From Marivita sp. (GTDB taxonomy: Bacteria > Pseudomonadota > Alphaproteobacteria > Rhodobacterales > Rhodobacteraceae), in NCBI RefSeq assembly GCF_022763305.1, contig NZ_JALEGT010000041.1:62001-126000 (forward strand): 64,000 bases of DNA, read 5' to 3'. Shown here piece by piece: positions 1-7,794 of the stretch. A program made the position numbers and the translations under genes. Position 1 is the first letter of the stretch. Every line of letters begins with the position of its first letter. The notes under the pieces are model-generated. The model made no database searches. It worked only from the letters and a program-made list of their open reading frames with translations, and was not told the origin of the DNA.

Positions 1-773
<773 letters not shown>

Positions 774-823
774 TTTAGCTACCCTTCCAGATAAGCGCCC
801 CTCGTTGGGGAGGGGTGTCCCAC
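774..823 (-). promoter_or_regulatory. serC leader RNA hairpin containing the integration site
   Basis: On the minus strand the serC 5' leader begins GTGGGACACCCCTCCCC and folds into a 6-bp hairpin, CCCCTC-CCCAAC-GAGGGG, followed by a GGAAGG Shine-Dalgarno and the serC ATG. The hairpin and its position upstream of serC resemble the alphaproteobacterial serC leader motif known from comparative genomics (recalled, not searched). The C-rich arm could instead pair with GGAAGGGT over the Shine-Dalgarno with one mismatch, so a switch is conceivable. The 25-bp att repeat covers the 5' half of this leader. Confidence 0.6.
799..823. repeat. attL: left 25-bp direct repeat of the integrated element
   Basis: A 25-bp sequence (core CCTCGTTGGGGAGGGGTGTC) is repeated exactly at 11667-11691. 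The two copies bracket the whole phage-like gene block, and the integrase gene ends 7 bp before the right copy. Joining the two outer flanks across one copy restores a normal serC leader and serB-serC intergenic region. This is the expected product of site-specific integration. Confidence 0.9.
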
Positions 824-857
824 GAATCGGATACCCGAATCCCAAGAAAATATGCAA
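824..857 (-). promoter_or_regulatory. Element-encoded candidate promoter for serC at attL
   Basis: On the minus strand, TTGCAT (857-852) and TATCCG (833-828), separated by 18 bp, stand just upstream of the att core. The first T of TTGCAT is 34 bp from the start of GTGGGAC. In the displaced host sequence at the other end, TTGCGC is also exactly 34 bp from the same GTGGGAC. The -10 match is weak, so promoter activity is inferred from the matched spacing. Confidence 0.45.
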
Positions 858-875
858 GTAATAAAACGCCCTATC

Positions 876-911
876 ATGCAGACCAATGCAGTCTTTTGCA
901 GAACGATGCAG
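876..911. repeat. Four 10-bp-phased ATGCAG repeats beside attL
   Basis: WTGCAG occurs at 876, 886, 896 (as TTGCAG) and 906, exactly 10 bp apart and therefore on one face of the helix. A related ATGCAA is at 852. The array lies about 50 bp inside the element from the att core, where integrase arm sites or excisionase sites are normally found. The protein bound is unknown. The AlpA/Xis-like product at 10461 is the natural candidate. Confidence 0.5.
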
Positions 912-982
912 GAACAAATGTTTCCGATTGGCACAAAACTGACACAGCAGGTTCTGCCAATGTTCCCGCGCTCACAAAAGAA

Positions 983-1015
983 AACCCCGGCGCGACGGCA
1001 ATCGCAACCGGGGTT
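983..1015 (-). terminator. Rho-independent terminator on the minus strand, facing serC
   Basis: AACCCCGG (983-990) pairs perfectly with CCGGGGTT (1008-1015) across a 17-nt loop. On the minus strand the stem is followed by TTTTCTTTTG, a good U-tract. On the plus strand the tail is only TTAAAAG. It would stop antisense transcription leaving the element toward serC. The remaining 824-1113 interval holds the candidate serC promoter and the phased repeats, and no gene that I can support. Confidence 0.6.
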
Positions 1016-1113
1016 AAAAGCGCATGTGAAGCTACCCAACTTCCCGGACACGATAGCCCGGTTTGGGCCGGTGCGCCAGCCATAATCCTGCGGCATTTCT
1101 GCGGGGTGGCGGT

Positions 1114-1911
1114 ATGACGATCCCGTTCAACATCTTCCCGGTGGGGCCTGACAAGGCCCCGCTAATCAAGGGCTGGCAAGAGGCCGCGACCCGCGACCCT
1201 GAGACCATCGCCGAATGGCAGGCGCAAGGCGTCCGGGCATGGGGCATCCCGACCGGCGCGCGCAACGGTCTGTTTGTGATCGACCTGGACGTGGACAAGG
1301 ACACGGGCGAGCGGATAGGGCGCGATAGCTTGCTGGCACTGCCGCGCTATGCGGACCTGTATGACCATGCCTTTGTCGCCACGCCCTCAGGTGGGCGGCA
1401 CATCTACTGCCAGCACTTCGACGGGGCGCGCAACAGCACGTCCAAGATCGGTCCCAAGATCGACACTCGCGGGGAAGGCGGCTACGTGGTCGCCCCCGGC
1501 TCTCAGGTTGCGGGCGGCTTCTATGTCGGCAGCGTTCCCGAAGTCCTGCCCCCTGTCCCGATGGGCTTGCGGGCGATGCTGCTGCACACGCCGACCGCGC
1601 CCCAGCGGACCTTTGACCGCCTGACCCCCACGGGCGAGGTTGAGGAACTGCTGGGGCACATTTCACCGGACCTGTCCTATCAGGATTGGGTGTCCGTCCT
1701 CATGGCGCTGCACGACCGCTACGGCGGCTCTGAGGAAGGGCTGGCGCTTGCGGATCGGTGGAGCGCGGGCGGGTCCAAGTATCGCAAGGGCGAGGTTGCC
1801 GCCAAGTGGCGCAGCTTCAAGCGCTGCGGCGTGTCCTGGGCGACCATCCCGGCGCTGGCCCGCCAGAACGGGGCTGACCTCTCTGACATTGCGCGGAGGT
1901 GGGCGGCATGA
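1114..1911 (+). CDS. Bifunctional primase/polymerase (prim-pol) with PriCT-like C-terminus
   Basis: This is probably the element's replication primase. The 265-residue product (MTIPFNIFPVG...) has the prim-pol fold signatures: the metal-binding DxD in FVIDLDVDK near residue 55, the SGGRHIYC motif near residue 95, and a glycine-rich GEGGYVVAPGS. Its last 80 residues (SYQDWVSVLMALHDRYGG...AAKWRSF) look like a PriCT domain. The ATG at 1114 is preferred over the track start at 1063 because homologues begin near the IPFNIFPV segment; the upstream Shine-Dalgarno is poor. It overlaps the next gene by ATGA. A prim-pol beside a helicase is typical of satellite replication modules. Confidence 0.8.
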   Translation: MTIPFNIFPVGPDKAPLIKGWQEAATRDPETIAEWQAQGVRAWGIPTGARNGLFVIDLDVDKDTGERIGRDSLLALPRYADLYDHAFVATPSGGRHIYCQHFDGARNSTSKIGPKIDTRGEGGYVVAPGSQVAGGFYVGSVPEVLPPVPMGLRAMLLHTPTAPQRTFDRLTPTGEVEELLGHISPDLSYQDWVSVLMALHDRYGGSEEGLALADRWSAGGSKYRKGEVAAKWRSFKRCGVSWATIPALARQNGADLSDIARRWAA

Positions 1912-2978
1912 CTGTGATTAACATGGGCGATATGCGCCGGTCCCGCGCGTCCGAGATTGAAAACCGCCTCGTGAGCCTTGGGGCAATCGAGGCGGTGTTG
2001 ACCAGTAACTACATGGTCAAGGGCTGGTTGGACCGAAATTGCCTTTCGATGCTCTACGGGCCGTCCAACGCGGGCAAGACGTTCGTGGCTTTAGACATTG
2101 CCATGCACATCGCGGCGGGCCAGACGTGGCGCGGCTTGCGGGTGAACGGCGGACCGGTTCTATACATCGCGGCTGAGGGCGGGGCGGGCATCCGCAACCG
2201 CCTTGCAGCGATCAAGCGTGACAAGCCGGATATGCGCAATGCGCCGTTTACGCTCTTGCCTGTCGGGCTGGACCTGCATGGGCAGGGCGATGCGCTTGCA
2301 GTTTGCGAGATCATGCCTGATGCAGATCCTGCCCTTGTCGTGATTGATACTCTCGCGCGGTCTATGGGCACCGGCGACGAGAACACCGCGAAAGACGCGG
2401 CCATGTTCGTGCGCAACTGCGACCTGATCCGCGAGGCAACAGGCGCTCATGTCATGGTGATCCACCACACCGGCAAGGATGAGGACCGGGGCGCACGTGG
2501 TTCGTCTGCCCTGCGGGCGGCGGTGGATAACGAGATACAAGTTACCGCCGATGGCGAGATCATATCTCGCAAGCAACGCGATCAAGAACCGCCTTTACCG
2601 CTACATTTCACTCTGCGGTCTGTGGTGCTGGGTGTCGATGAAGACGGCGACCCCGTGACAAGCGCCGTGGTGGATGAAGCCGAACCGCCCAAGAAAGAAC
2701 GCAAGCCCCTGACTGGCAAGAACGAGGTGGCAATGCAGGCGCTGCAAGACGCCTTGCGCGACCATGGCGAGACGAGAACGGGCAAAATGTATCCGTCCAA
2801 TCGGAAGGTTGTGCACGTGGATCATTGGCGCGCGGCCTGTGACGCCCACGGATTGACGAAGGGTGTCAGCGATAGCGCGGCTCGAACTGCATTCATGCGC
2901 GCCAAGGTCAAGCTGATGGACATGGATGAGGTGCGCGAGTGGGGCGACCATGTTTGGAGGGTTCAGGATGATGATTGA
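1908..2978 (+). CDS. RepA-like hexameric helicase (AAA/RecA-fold ATPase)
   Basis: Probable replicative helicase partner of the upstream primase. The Walker A motif is GPSNAGKT near residue 50 and the Walker B motif is ALVVIDTLAR near residue 145. A RecA-like VMVIHHTGKDEDRGARGSSAL segment follows, as in plasmid RepA and phage-type AAA_25 ATPases. The ATG at 1908 has GGAGG at 1895 with proper spacing and overlaps the upstream stop. The track start is an upstream in-frame GTG at 1899. The C-terminal third (from about residue 240) is charged and probably the DNA- or primase-interacting part. The gene runs directly into the GTCAC repeat cluster. Confidence 0.8.
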   Translation: MTVINMGDMRRSRASEIENRLVSLGAIEAVLTSNYMVKGWLDRNCLSMLYGPSNAGKTFVALDIAMHIAAGQTWRGLRVNGGPVLYIAAEGGAGIRNRLAAIKRDKPDMRNAPFTLLPVGLDLHGQGDALAVCEIMPDADPALVVIDTLARSMGTGDENTAKDAAMFVRNCDLIREATGAHVMVIHHTGKDEDRGARGSSALRAAVDNEIQVTADGEIISRKQRDQEPPLPLHFTLRSVVLGVDEDGDPVTSAVVDEAEPPKKERKPLTGKNEVAMQALQDALRDHGETRTGKMYPSNRKVVHVDHWRAACDAHGLTKGVSDSAARTAFMRAKVKLMDMDEVREWGDHVWRVQDDD

Positions 2979-3192
2979 CCGTCACGAACGTCACAAGCCG
3001 TCACAGTGCGTCACAAGTGCAGGCCAGATTTACCGTCACGAACGTCACACACCTCTAGAAGGTGTGACGATTGTGACGCTGGCGACGATGGACGCTGATC
3101 TGGTCCCAATGCCCCAGATTGGAGGTGCTGGGGGGGCCGCGGGGCGGGGTCTTCCTTTCTCTCTCCCAAAAAAATCTGGGGAGGATAGCTGA
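2968..3192 (+). CDS. Possible small ORF across the repeat cluster (doubtful)
   Basis: An open frame of 74 codons starts at ATG 2968 inside the helicase end and stops at 3192, sharing bases with the terminase ATG (TGATG). The product (MMIDRHERHKPSQCVTS...) is largely dictated by the GTCAC repeats, giving RHERH twice, and ends in a glycine-rich segment. It does not look like a small terminase: there is no helix-turn-helix and it is too short. The stop-start coupling is the only argument for translation. I would treat it as non-coding unless homologues are found. Confidence 0.2.
   Translation: MMIDRHERHKPSQCVTSAGQIYRHERHTPLEGVTIVTLATMDADLVPMPQIGGAGGAAGRGLPFSLPKKSGEDS
2978..3077. repeat. Iteron-like GTCAC cluster with dyad: candidate satellite origin
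   Basis: GTCAC begins at 2981, 2990, 3000, 3010, 3035 and 3044, with the inverse GTGAC at 3064 and 3073. Most spacings are 9-10 bp. An 18-bp unit, ACCGTCACGAACGTCACA, occurs twice (2978-2995 and 3032-3049). A dyad CACACCT-ctaga-AGGTGTG (3048-3066) divides direct from inverted copies. The cluster lies directly after the primase and helicase genes and before terminase. That position fits an iteron origin for the element's replication, or a cos/packaging site. Confidence 0.5.
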
Positions 3193-4724
3193 TGGCCAGG
3201 GCATCGAAAGAGGCGGCGGCGGCACTGCGGTTCCTTCCCAAGCTGGTGGTCCCTGAGGGCCGTCTTGCTGGCAAGCGGGTCAAGCTGGCCACGTATCAGA
3301 AAGAATTTGTACGCGGCGCTTTCGCCGATGGCATCGAGGCCGGGGTGTTGTCGATCGGTCGCGGCAACGCAAAGACGGCGCTTTCGGCTGGCATCGCGCT
3401 TGGGCATCTCATGGGCGAGATTGCGCCTCAGCCGAAACGCGAGATCATTTTCGCGGCTCGTAACCGCGACCAAGCCAAGACTGCTTTCGGGTTTCTGCTG
3501 GGTTTCATCGAAGGTCTGCCAGAGGATGAGCAGGCACAATTCACGATCCGGCGGGGCAGCAAGTTGGAAGTCGAGACGGCGGAAAACGGCGGCGGTCTGG
3601 CGCGGGTTATCGCGGCGGATGGCAAGTCAATTCTTGGCGGCGCTCCGACGCTGGCCATTCTGGACGAACGGGCGGCATGGGAACGCGAAAAGGGCGATGC
3701 TCTGGAGAACGCGATCTTGTCGGGTCTTGGCAAGCGTGACGGGCGGGCGTTGATTATTTCAACGTCGGCACCGGATGACGCAAACACCTTCAGCAGGTGG
3801 TTGGATGAACCGCCACCCGGCACCTATGTGCAGGAACACCGCCCGGACCCCGGCTTGCCCCCTGACGATCTGGAAAGCCTGCTGGTGGCGAACCCCGGCG
3901 CGGCTGAGGGCATCGGACCTTCTGCGGAATGGCTTACGGCGCAGGCACGGCGGGCGATTGCACGTGGCGGCTCTGCCCTGTCCAGTTTCCGCAACCTGAA
4001 CCGGAACGAGCGTGTCGCGTCCGACAATCGCTCTGTCCTTCTGACGGTTGACGAATGGCTTGGGTGCGAGGTCGCGCCTGACGATCTGCCCGTGCGTGAG
4101 GGTCCAGTTGTCATGGGTGTGGACCTTGGCGGGTCGCGCAGCATGTCGGCGGCGGCGCTCTACTGGCCAGAGACGGGCCGCTTGGAATGTGTCGGGGCCT
4201 TCCCCTGCAATCCCGGTCTTGCGGATCGTGGGCAAGCTGACGGCGTGTCTGGCCGCTATGTCGAGATGCGCGACCGAGGAGAACTCGTGACCATGGGTGA
4301 CACGACCGTGCCCGTGGGTCGGTTCCTTGCCAGCGTTGTCGAGCGGTTGAACGGGCAAGCCCCGGCGGCAATCGCGGGTGATCGGTTCCGCCATGCTGAG
4401 TTTCTTGAGGCGCTGCGAGACGCGGGTCTAGAGCGTGTGCCGTTCATTTGGCGCGGGTTCGGATGGAAAGACGGCTCCGAGGACATCGAACGGACGCGGC
4501 GCGCAGTTTTTGAGGGGCAGGTGCGCACGGTGCCGTCCCTGCTACTGCGATCTGCCTTTGCTGACGCAATCACACTTGTTGACCCGGCTGGCAATCACAA
4601 GCTGGCGGCGGGGCGCAGTACGGGCCGGGTGGACCCGGTGGCCGCAACCGTTGTTGCCGTCGCTCAAGGGCAGCGCATGAAGCGCGCGCCAAAACCACAT
4701 TCGGGGAGAGTAGCATGGGGCTGA
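3192..4724 (+). CDS. Phage terminase large subunit
   Basis: The motor and nuclease that packages DNA into the prohead. The product has 510 residues, a normal size for the family. The N-terminal ATPase has a terminase-type Walker A, GRGNAKTAL, near residue 55, and a Walker B, LAILDERAAW, near residue 158. The ISTSAPDD segment is the coupling motif. The nuclease domain starts near VVMGVDLGGSRS (residue 310), whose Asp is the likely first metal ligand. The ATG at 3192 is preceded by GGGGAGG. The gene overlaps the next by 10 bp. No recognisable small terminase precedes it, which is unusual for a full phage. Confidence 0.9.
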   Translation: MARASKEAAAALRFLPKLVVPEGRLAGKRVKLATYQKEFVRGAFADGIEAGVLSIGRGNAKTALSAGIALGHLMGEIAPQPKREIIFAARNRDQAKTAFGFLLGFIEGLPEDEQAQFTIRRGSKLEVETAENGGGLARVIAADGKSILGGAPTLAILDERAAWEREKGDALENAILSGLGKRDGRALIISTSAPDDANTFSRWLDEPPPGTYVQEHRPDPGLPPDDLESLLVANPGAAEGIGPSAEWLTAQARRAIARGGSALSSFRNLNRNERVASDNRSVLLTVDEWLGCEVAPDDLPVREGPVVMGVDLGGSRSMSAAALYWPETGRLECVGAFPCNPGLADRGQADGVSGRYVEMRDRGELVTMGDTTVPVGRFLASVVERLNGQAPAAIAGDRFRHAEFLEALRDAGLERVPFIWRGFGWKDGSEDIERTRRAVFEGQVRTVPSLLLRSAFADAITLVDPAGNHKLAAGRSTGRVDPVAATVVAVAQGQRMKRAPKPHSGRVAWG

Positions 4725-5053
4725 AATACGCCGCCCATCGGTTGATATATCAATTCGGGCAAGTTGGAAAAATCGTCAAACCGGGTGAGCCAACGGGGCC
4801 GGTCTTTGCGCCTATTCCAGGCGAACCTACGGAGCACACCGTAGCTGTCGCTTTGACGGATTACACGCATGAAGAAAGGGCGAACATGGCTATCTCCGAG
4901 GAGATGATGCGCGTCTACATGGCCCCTTCTGAGATCGTACCGACGAACGCCGATACACTTCTGATCGGAGAAAATGAGTATTCGATTATTTCAGTGAAGA
5001 CCGCGTTCAAGGCGAACATTGTGCTCTACCACGAATTGCAGGTGCGCCGATGA
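4715..5053 (+). CDS. Small head-closure/head-tail joining-like protein
   Basis: 112 residues, overlapping terminase by 10 bp and the HNH gene by ATGA. The C-terminal half (EEMMRVYMAPSEIVPTNADTLLIGENEYSIISVKT...VLYHELQVRR) resembles the beta-barrel head-closure proteins of HK97-like phages, which have a similar NADTL...YSI pattern and a terminal YELQVRR-like strand. Such proteins sit under the portal and seal the filled capsid. The assignment rests on pattern and context, not on a catalytic motif, so it is moderate. Confidence 0.5.
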   Translation: MGLKYAAHRLIYQFGQVGKIVKPGEPTGPVFAPIPGEPTEHTVAVALTDYTHEERANMAISEEMMRVYMAPSEIVPTNADTLLIGENEYSIISVKTAFKANIVLYHELQVRR

Positions 5054-5373
5054 GCAAGAGAAGTGAATTCGCGCGGCATAGCGCCAAGATCATTCGCGGC
5101 CCCCGGTGGAAGGCGCTCAGAATGCAGGCGCTTGAGCGTGACGACTGGCGTTGCGTCCAGTGTGGAACGCGCAAGGGCCTTGAGTGCGATCATATCGAGC
5201 CGGTCAAGACGCATCCGCAACTGGCCTACGTCCTGAGCAATTTGCAGATCCTATGTGGAGCCTGCCACGCGAGGAAAACCCGAATTGAGGTGGGCCACAA
5301 AGCCCTGACCCCAAAACGCCAGCAATGGCGCGATCTGCTGCGCGATATGCAGCGAAACCCTATCGAGCAATAG
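5050..5373 (+). CDS. HNH endonuclease
   Basis: 107 residues with a classic HNH nuclease: WRCVQCG (first CxxC), the CDHIEPVK H-containing strand, SNLQILCGACHARKT (N and the second CxxC) and a final His. In HK97-type and capsid-forming satellite packaging systems a small HNH protein works beside the large terminase and is needed for cleavage at cos sites. Its position inside the packaging block supports that role. The ATG overlaps the upstream stop (ATGA). It could otherwise be a homing-type nuclease, but its conserved company argues for packaging. Confidence 0.85.
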   Translation: MSKRSEFARHSAKIIRGPRWKALRMQALERDDWRCVQCGTRKGLECDHIEPVKTHPQLAYVLSNLQILCGACHARKTRIEVGHKALTPKRQQWRDLLRDMQRNPIEQ

Positions 5374-5382
5374 GAGAACATC

Positions 5383-6639
5383 ATGCTTGATTCTGTGAAA
5401 ATCCAACGTCGCCAGAGTGAAATTCGCCAGCAATTGGCGGAACTGGTGGGCAAGGATAAACCGACTGAAGACGAAACCCGTTCCATGGAAACACTGGACG
5501 CCGAATATCGGTCCAACGAAACCCGCTATCGGGCGGCGCTGGTGGCAGAAGACGACGAACGCCGCGAGGCTGGAGCAGAACTTGAGACACGTTCTGATCG
5601 TGAGTGGTCCGAACTGGCATCTCGCTTTGAAGTCCGTCAAGTGGCGCTTGCCCTGGACGAAGGCCGCGCCCTGTCGGGTCAAACGGCTGAAGTGGTGGAG
5701 GAACTTCGGAGCGCCGGCGGTTTCCAAGGCATCCCGGTTCCGCTTGAGGCTCTGGAAACACGCGCTGGTGAAACACTGGCGGGCGGTGTGCCTGACCCTA
5801 TCCGCACAATGCCGACGATTGATCGTCTGTTTGCGGCATCGTCGGCGACTCGCATGGGCGCGCGTATGATCCAAGTTGGCACGGGTGAGATTGAATATCC
5901 CGTCGGCACTGGTGGCGCACAACCGGGCTGGGCTGGGTCTGAGACTGGCGACGTTCCGGGGCCGCAAGCCTATACAACTGTTGATCGTCCCATGCGTCCT
6001 GACTACACGCTTGGCGTCCAGATGAAAATCACGCGCAAGGCTTTGAAGCAGGCGGGCGCAGGTTTGGAACAAGCCGTTCGTCGGGATATGTCAGCGGCAA
6101 TCCAGCAAGAGGTTGACCGCGTTATCTTCCAAGGTTCCGGGTCTGGTGGTGAGCCTTTGGGCATCTTTCCGGGCGCGTCCACCTACGGCATCACTGAGAC
6201 GGCGATTGACGCGGCGGCGTCCTATGCGGCGTTTCGTGCGGCGGCTGTGCGTTTCATGACGGCGAACGCGGCGAATAGCTTGGGTGCTATCAATCTGTTG
6301 CTGCGTCCTGAAGTCTTTGACGGCATGGATGACGACTTGTTGACGGGCACGGCTGTTTCCGAATGGGATCGGCTTACCGCCAAGATCGGCAACGTAGTGT
6401 TGACAACCAACGGCATCCTTGCCCCCGCTGGCGGTCCCCCGGTGGAGAGCACGGCGCTGTTGACGACGGCAACCAACGGTGTGGCGCCTGTCTTCTGCGG
6501 CATGTGGGGAGCGGTGGACATGATCCGCGATCCGTTCAGCGATGCGAAATCCGGTCAACTTCGCCTGACCGCGCTTACCACAATGGACGTGACTGTGGCG
6601 CGTGGTGTGCAACTTGAAATCCTGACCGGGGTGCAGTGA
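5383..6639 (+). CDS. Major capsid protein, HK97 fold
   Basis: 418 residues. The first 110 or so are a charged coiled-coil delta domain (RRQSEIRQQLAELVGKDK...), which acts as scaffold and is removed by the protease. The rest reads as an HK97 coat protein, with PMRPDYTLGVQMKITRKALKQ and RRDMSAAIQQEVDRVIFQGSGSGGEPLGI as family landmarks, and ends TVARGVQLEILTGV. The start ATG has AGGAGA upstream. It forms the icosahedral shell. It lies before the protease, the reverse of the usual portal-protease-capsid order. Confidence 0.92.
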   Translation: MLDSVKIQRRQSEIRQQLAELVGKDKPTEDETRSMETLDAEYRSNETRYRAALVAEDDERREAGAELETRSDREWSELASRFEVRQVALALDEGRALSGQTAEVVEELRSAGGFQGIPVPLEALETRAGETLAGGVPDPIRTMPTIDRLFAASSATRMGARMIQVGTGEIEYPVGTGGAQPGWAGSETGDVPGPQAYTTVDRPMRPDYTLGVQMKITRKALKQAGAGLEQAVRRDMSAAIQQEVDRVIFQGSGSGGEPLGIFPGASTYGITETAIDAAASYAAFRAAAVRFMTANAANSLGAINLLLRPEVFDGMDDDLLTGTAVSEWDRLTAKIGNVVLTTNGILAPAGGPPVESTALLTTATNGVAPVFCGMWGAVDMIRDPFSDAKSGQLRLTALTTMDVTVARGVQLEILTGVQ

Positions 6640-7247
6640 TGCTGACCGGCTTTGCAGATGGCGGTCTGGAACTACGCAAACGGGCATCCGGCGCTCTGAC
6701 GCTGCAAGGCCGGTTCCCTTACAACAAACGCGCGGTCCTGTCCGATGGTGGCAGGACCGGGCGACCCCGCAAAGAGGTTATCGCCTCACGCGCATTCGCC
6801 TATCGGGTGGAGCGTCCGAACGAGGACATCCACCTGTTGATCGGGCATAGCTATGACCGGCCCCTTGCATCGCGCGGGGCTGGCACACTGGACCTGAAAG
6901 ACAGTGACGATGCTCTGACATTCACCGCGTCAATCACTGAGGAAATGCAAGAGGTCAGTTTTGTGCGCGACTTTCTCGCGGCTTTCCGCGCGGGTCTGAT
7001 CGTCGGTATCAGTCCCGGCTTTCGGATACCGCCAGAACGCGCAGTAGCTGAGGCTGAGAGGGTGGAAGAGGAGGACCCTTCGGAGGGCATGGCGCTGATC
7101 CGAACGATCCTCGCGGCGCTGCTGTACGAGATCAGCGTTGTGACGCGACCCGCCTATGATGAAACCCAAATTGAAGAACGCAACTGGCAACCTGGCCGGG
7201 TGATCCTGCCCGTGCGCGTTCATCCGTCTGCCCGGTGGAGGGCGTGA
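6639..7247 (+). CDS. HK97-type prohead maturation protease
   Basis: Serine protease that cleaves the capsid delta domain during maturation. The product has 202 residues. The likely catalytic His is in LLIGHSYDRPLA near residue 70 and the catalytic Ser in AGLIVGISPGF near residue 125. The ALLYEISVVTRPAY strand is the standard family ending of the fold. The ATG at 6639 overlaps the capsid stop as TGATG, so I use it over the track's GTG at 6636. Translation is probably coupled to the capsid gene. Confidence 0.88.
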   Translation: MLTGFADGGLELRKRASGALTLQGRFPYNKRAVLSDGGRTGRPRKEVIASRAFAYRVERPNEDIHLLIGHSYDRPLASRGAGTLDLKDSDDALTFTASITEEMQEVSFVRDFLAAFRAGLIVGISPGFRIPPERAVAEAERVEEEDPSEGMALIRTILAALLYEISVVTRPAYDETQIEERNWQPGRVILPVRVHPSARWRA

Positions 7248-7249
7248 CC

Positions 7250-7792
7250 ATGACGATTGATCTGATCAAACAATTCGAGGCGGTCCCGACGGCATATCCG
7301 GCGGCACCGTCTGGCCTATCGGCTGAGGCGGCGGCGCTTGATCCTGACATGATCTGGGCGCGGATCGAGGCTTATATTGCGCACCGATGGACCCCGCGCC
7401 AAGTGATTTGGATTGTTGAAGGTGACGGCGATTGGTGCCCGAACTTGGCCCCGCTTGAAGTGACAGCAGAGGAAATGTGGAACGGCACTGCATGGGTGTC
7501 AGCGACCGTCTACGCCTCGCCATATGGCGGCTATCGCCTGACTCAGGCGGGGCTTTTCCGCTTCACTGGCACTGTCGGTGCAAACGCTGGCGACGTGCCT
7601 GCGGCTGTCTTTGAGGCGTTCAAGCGGTTGGCATCGTACTACGCCGACTGTGACGACCGGGCCGGGGCGAATTCGGTTTCCGAACGTCTGGGCGATCTGG
7701 AAACAAGTGTCACACGCAACCCCGCATGGATGGCGCGCGCAATGCAGAATAGCGGCGCGGCTGATCTGTTGCGCCCATATCGGAGGGCCTGA
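7250..7792 (+). CDS. Head-tail connector, gp6-like
   Basis: 180 residues. The C-terminal half (AVFEAFKRLASYYAD...SVSERLGDLETSVTRNPAWMARAMQNSGAADLLRPYRRA) is the pattern of gp6-like DNA-packaging/connector proteins, which form a ring under the portal and normally end in a LLRPYR-type tail. The N-terminus has hydrophobic and aromatic strands I cannot assign. The ATG at 7250 follows GGTGGAGG with 8-nt spacing, so I prefer it to the track's GTG at 7235. It lies between the protease and the portal gene. Confidence 0.7.
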   Translation: MTIDLIKQFEAVPTAYPAAPSGLSAEAAALDPDMIWARIEAYIAHRWTPRQVIWIVEGDGDWCPNLAPLEVTAEEMWNGTAWVSATVYASPYGGYRLTQAGLFRFTGTVGANAGDVPAAVFEAFKRLASYYADCDDRAGANSVSERLGDLETSVTRNPAWMARAMQNSGAADLLRPYRRA

Positions 7793-7794
7793 GG

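Noticed and set aside
2968-3192. Small terminase gene
   Set aside because: The 74-residue frame is mostly repeat-derived and has no helix-turn-helix. It is listed only as a doubtful ORF.
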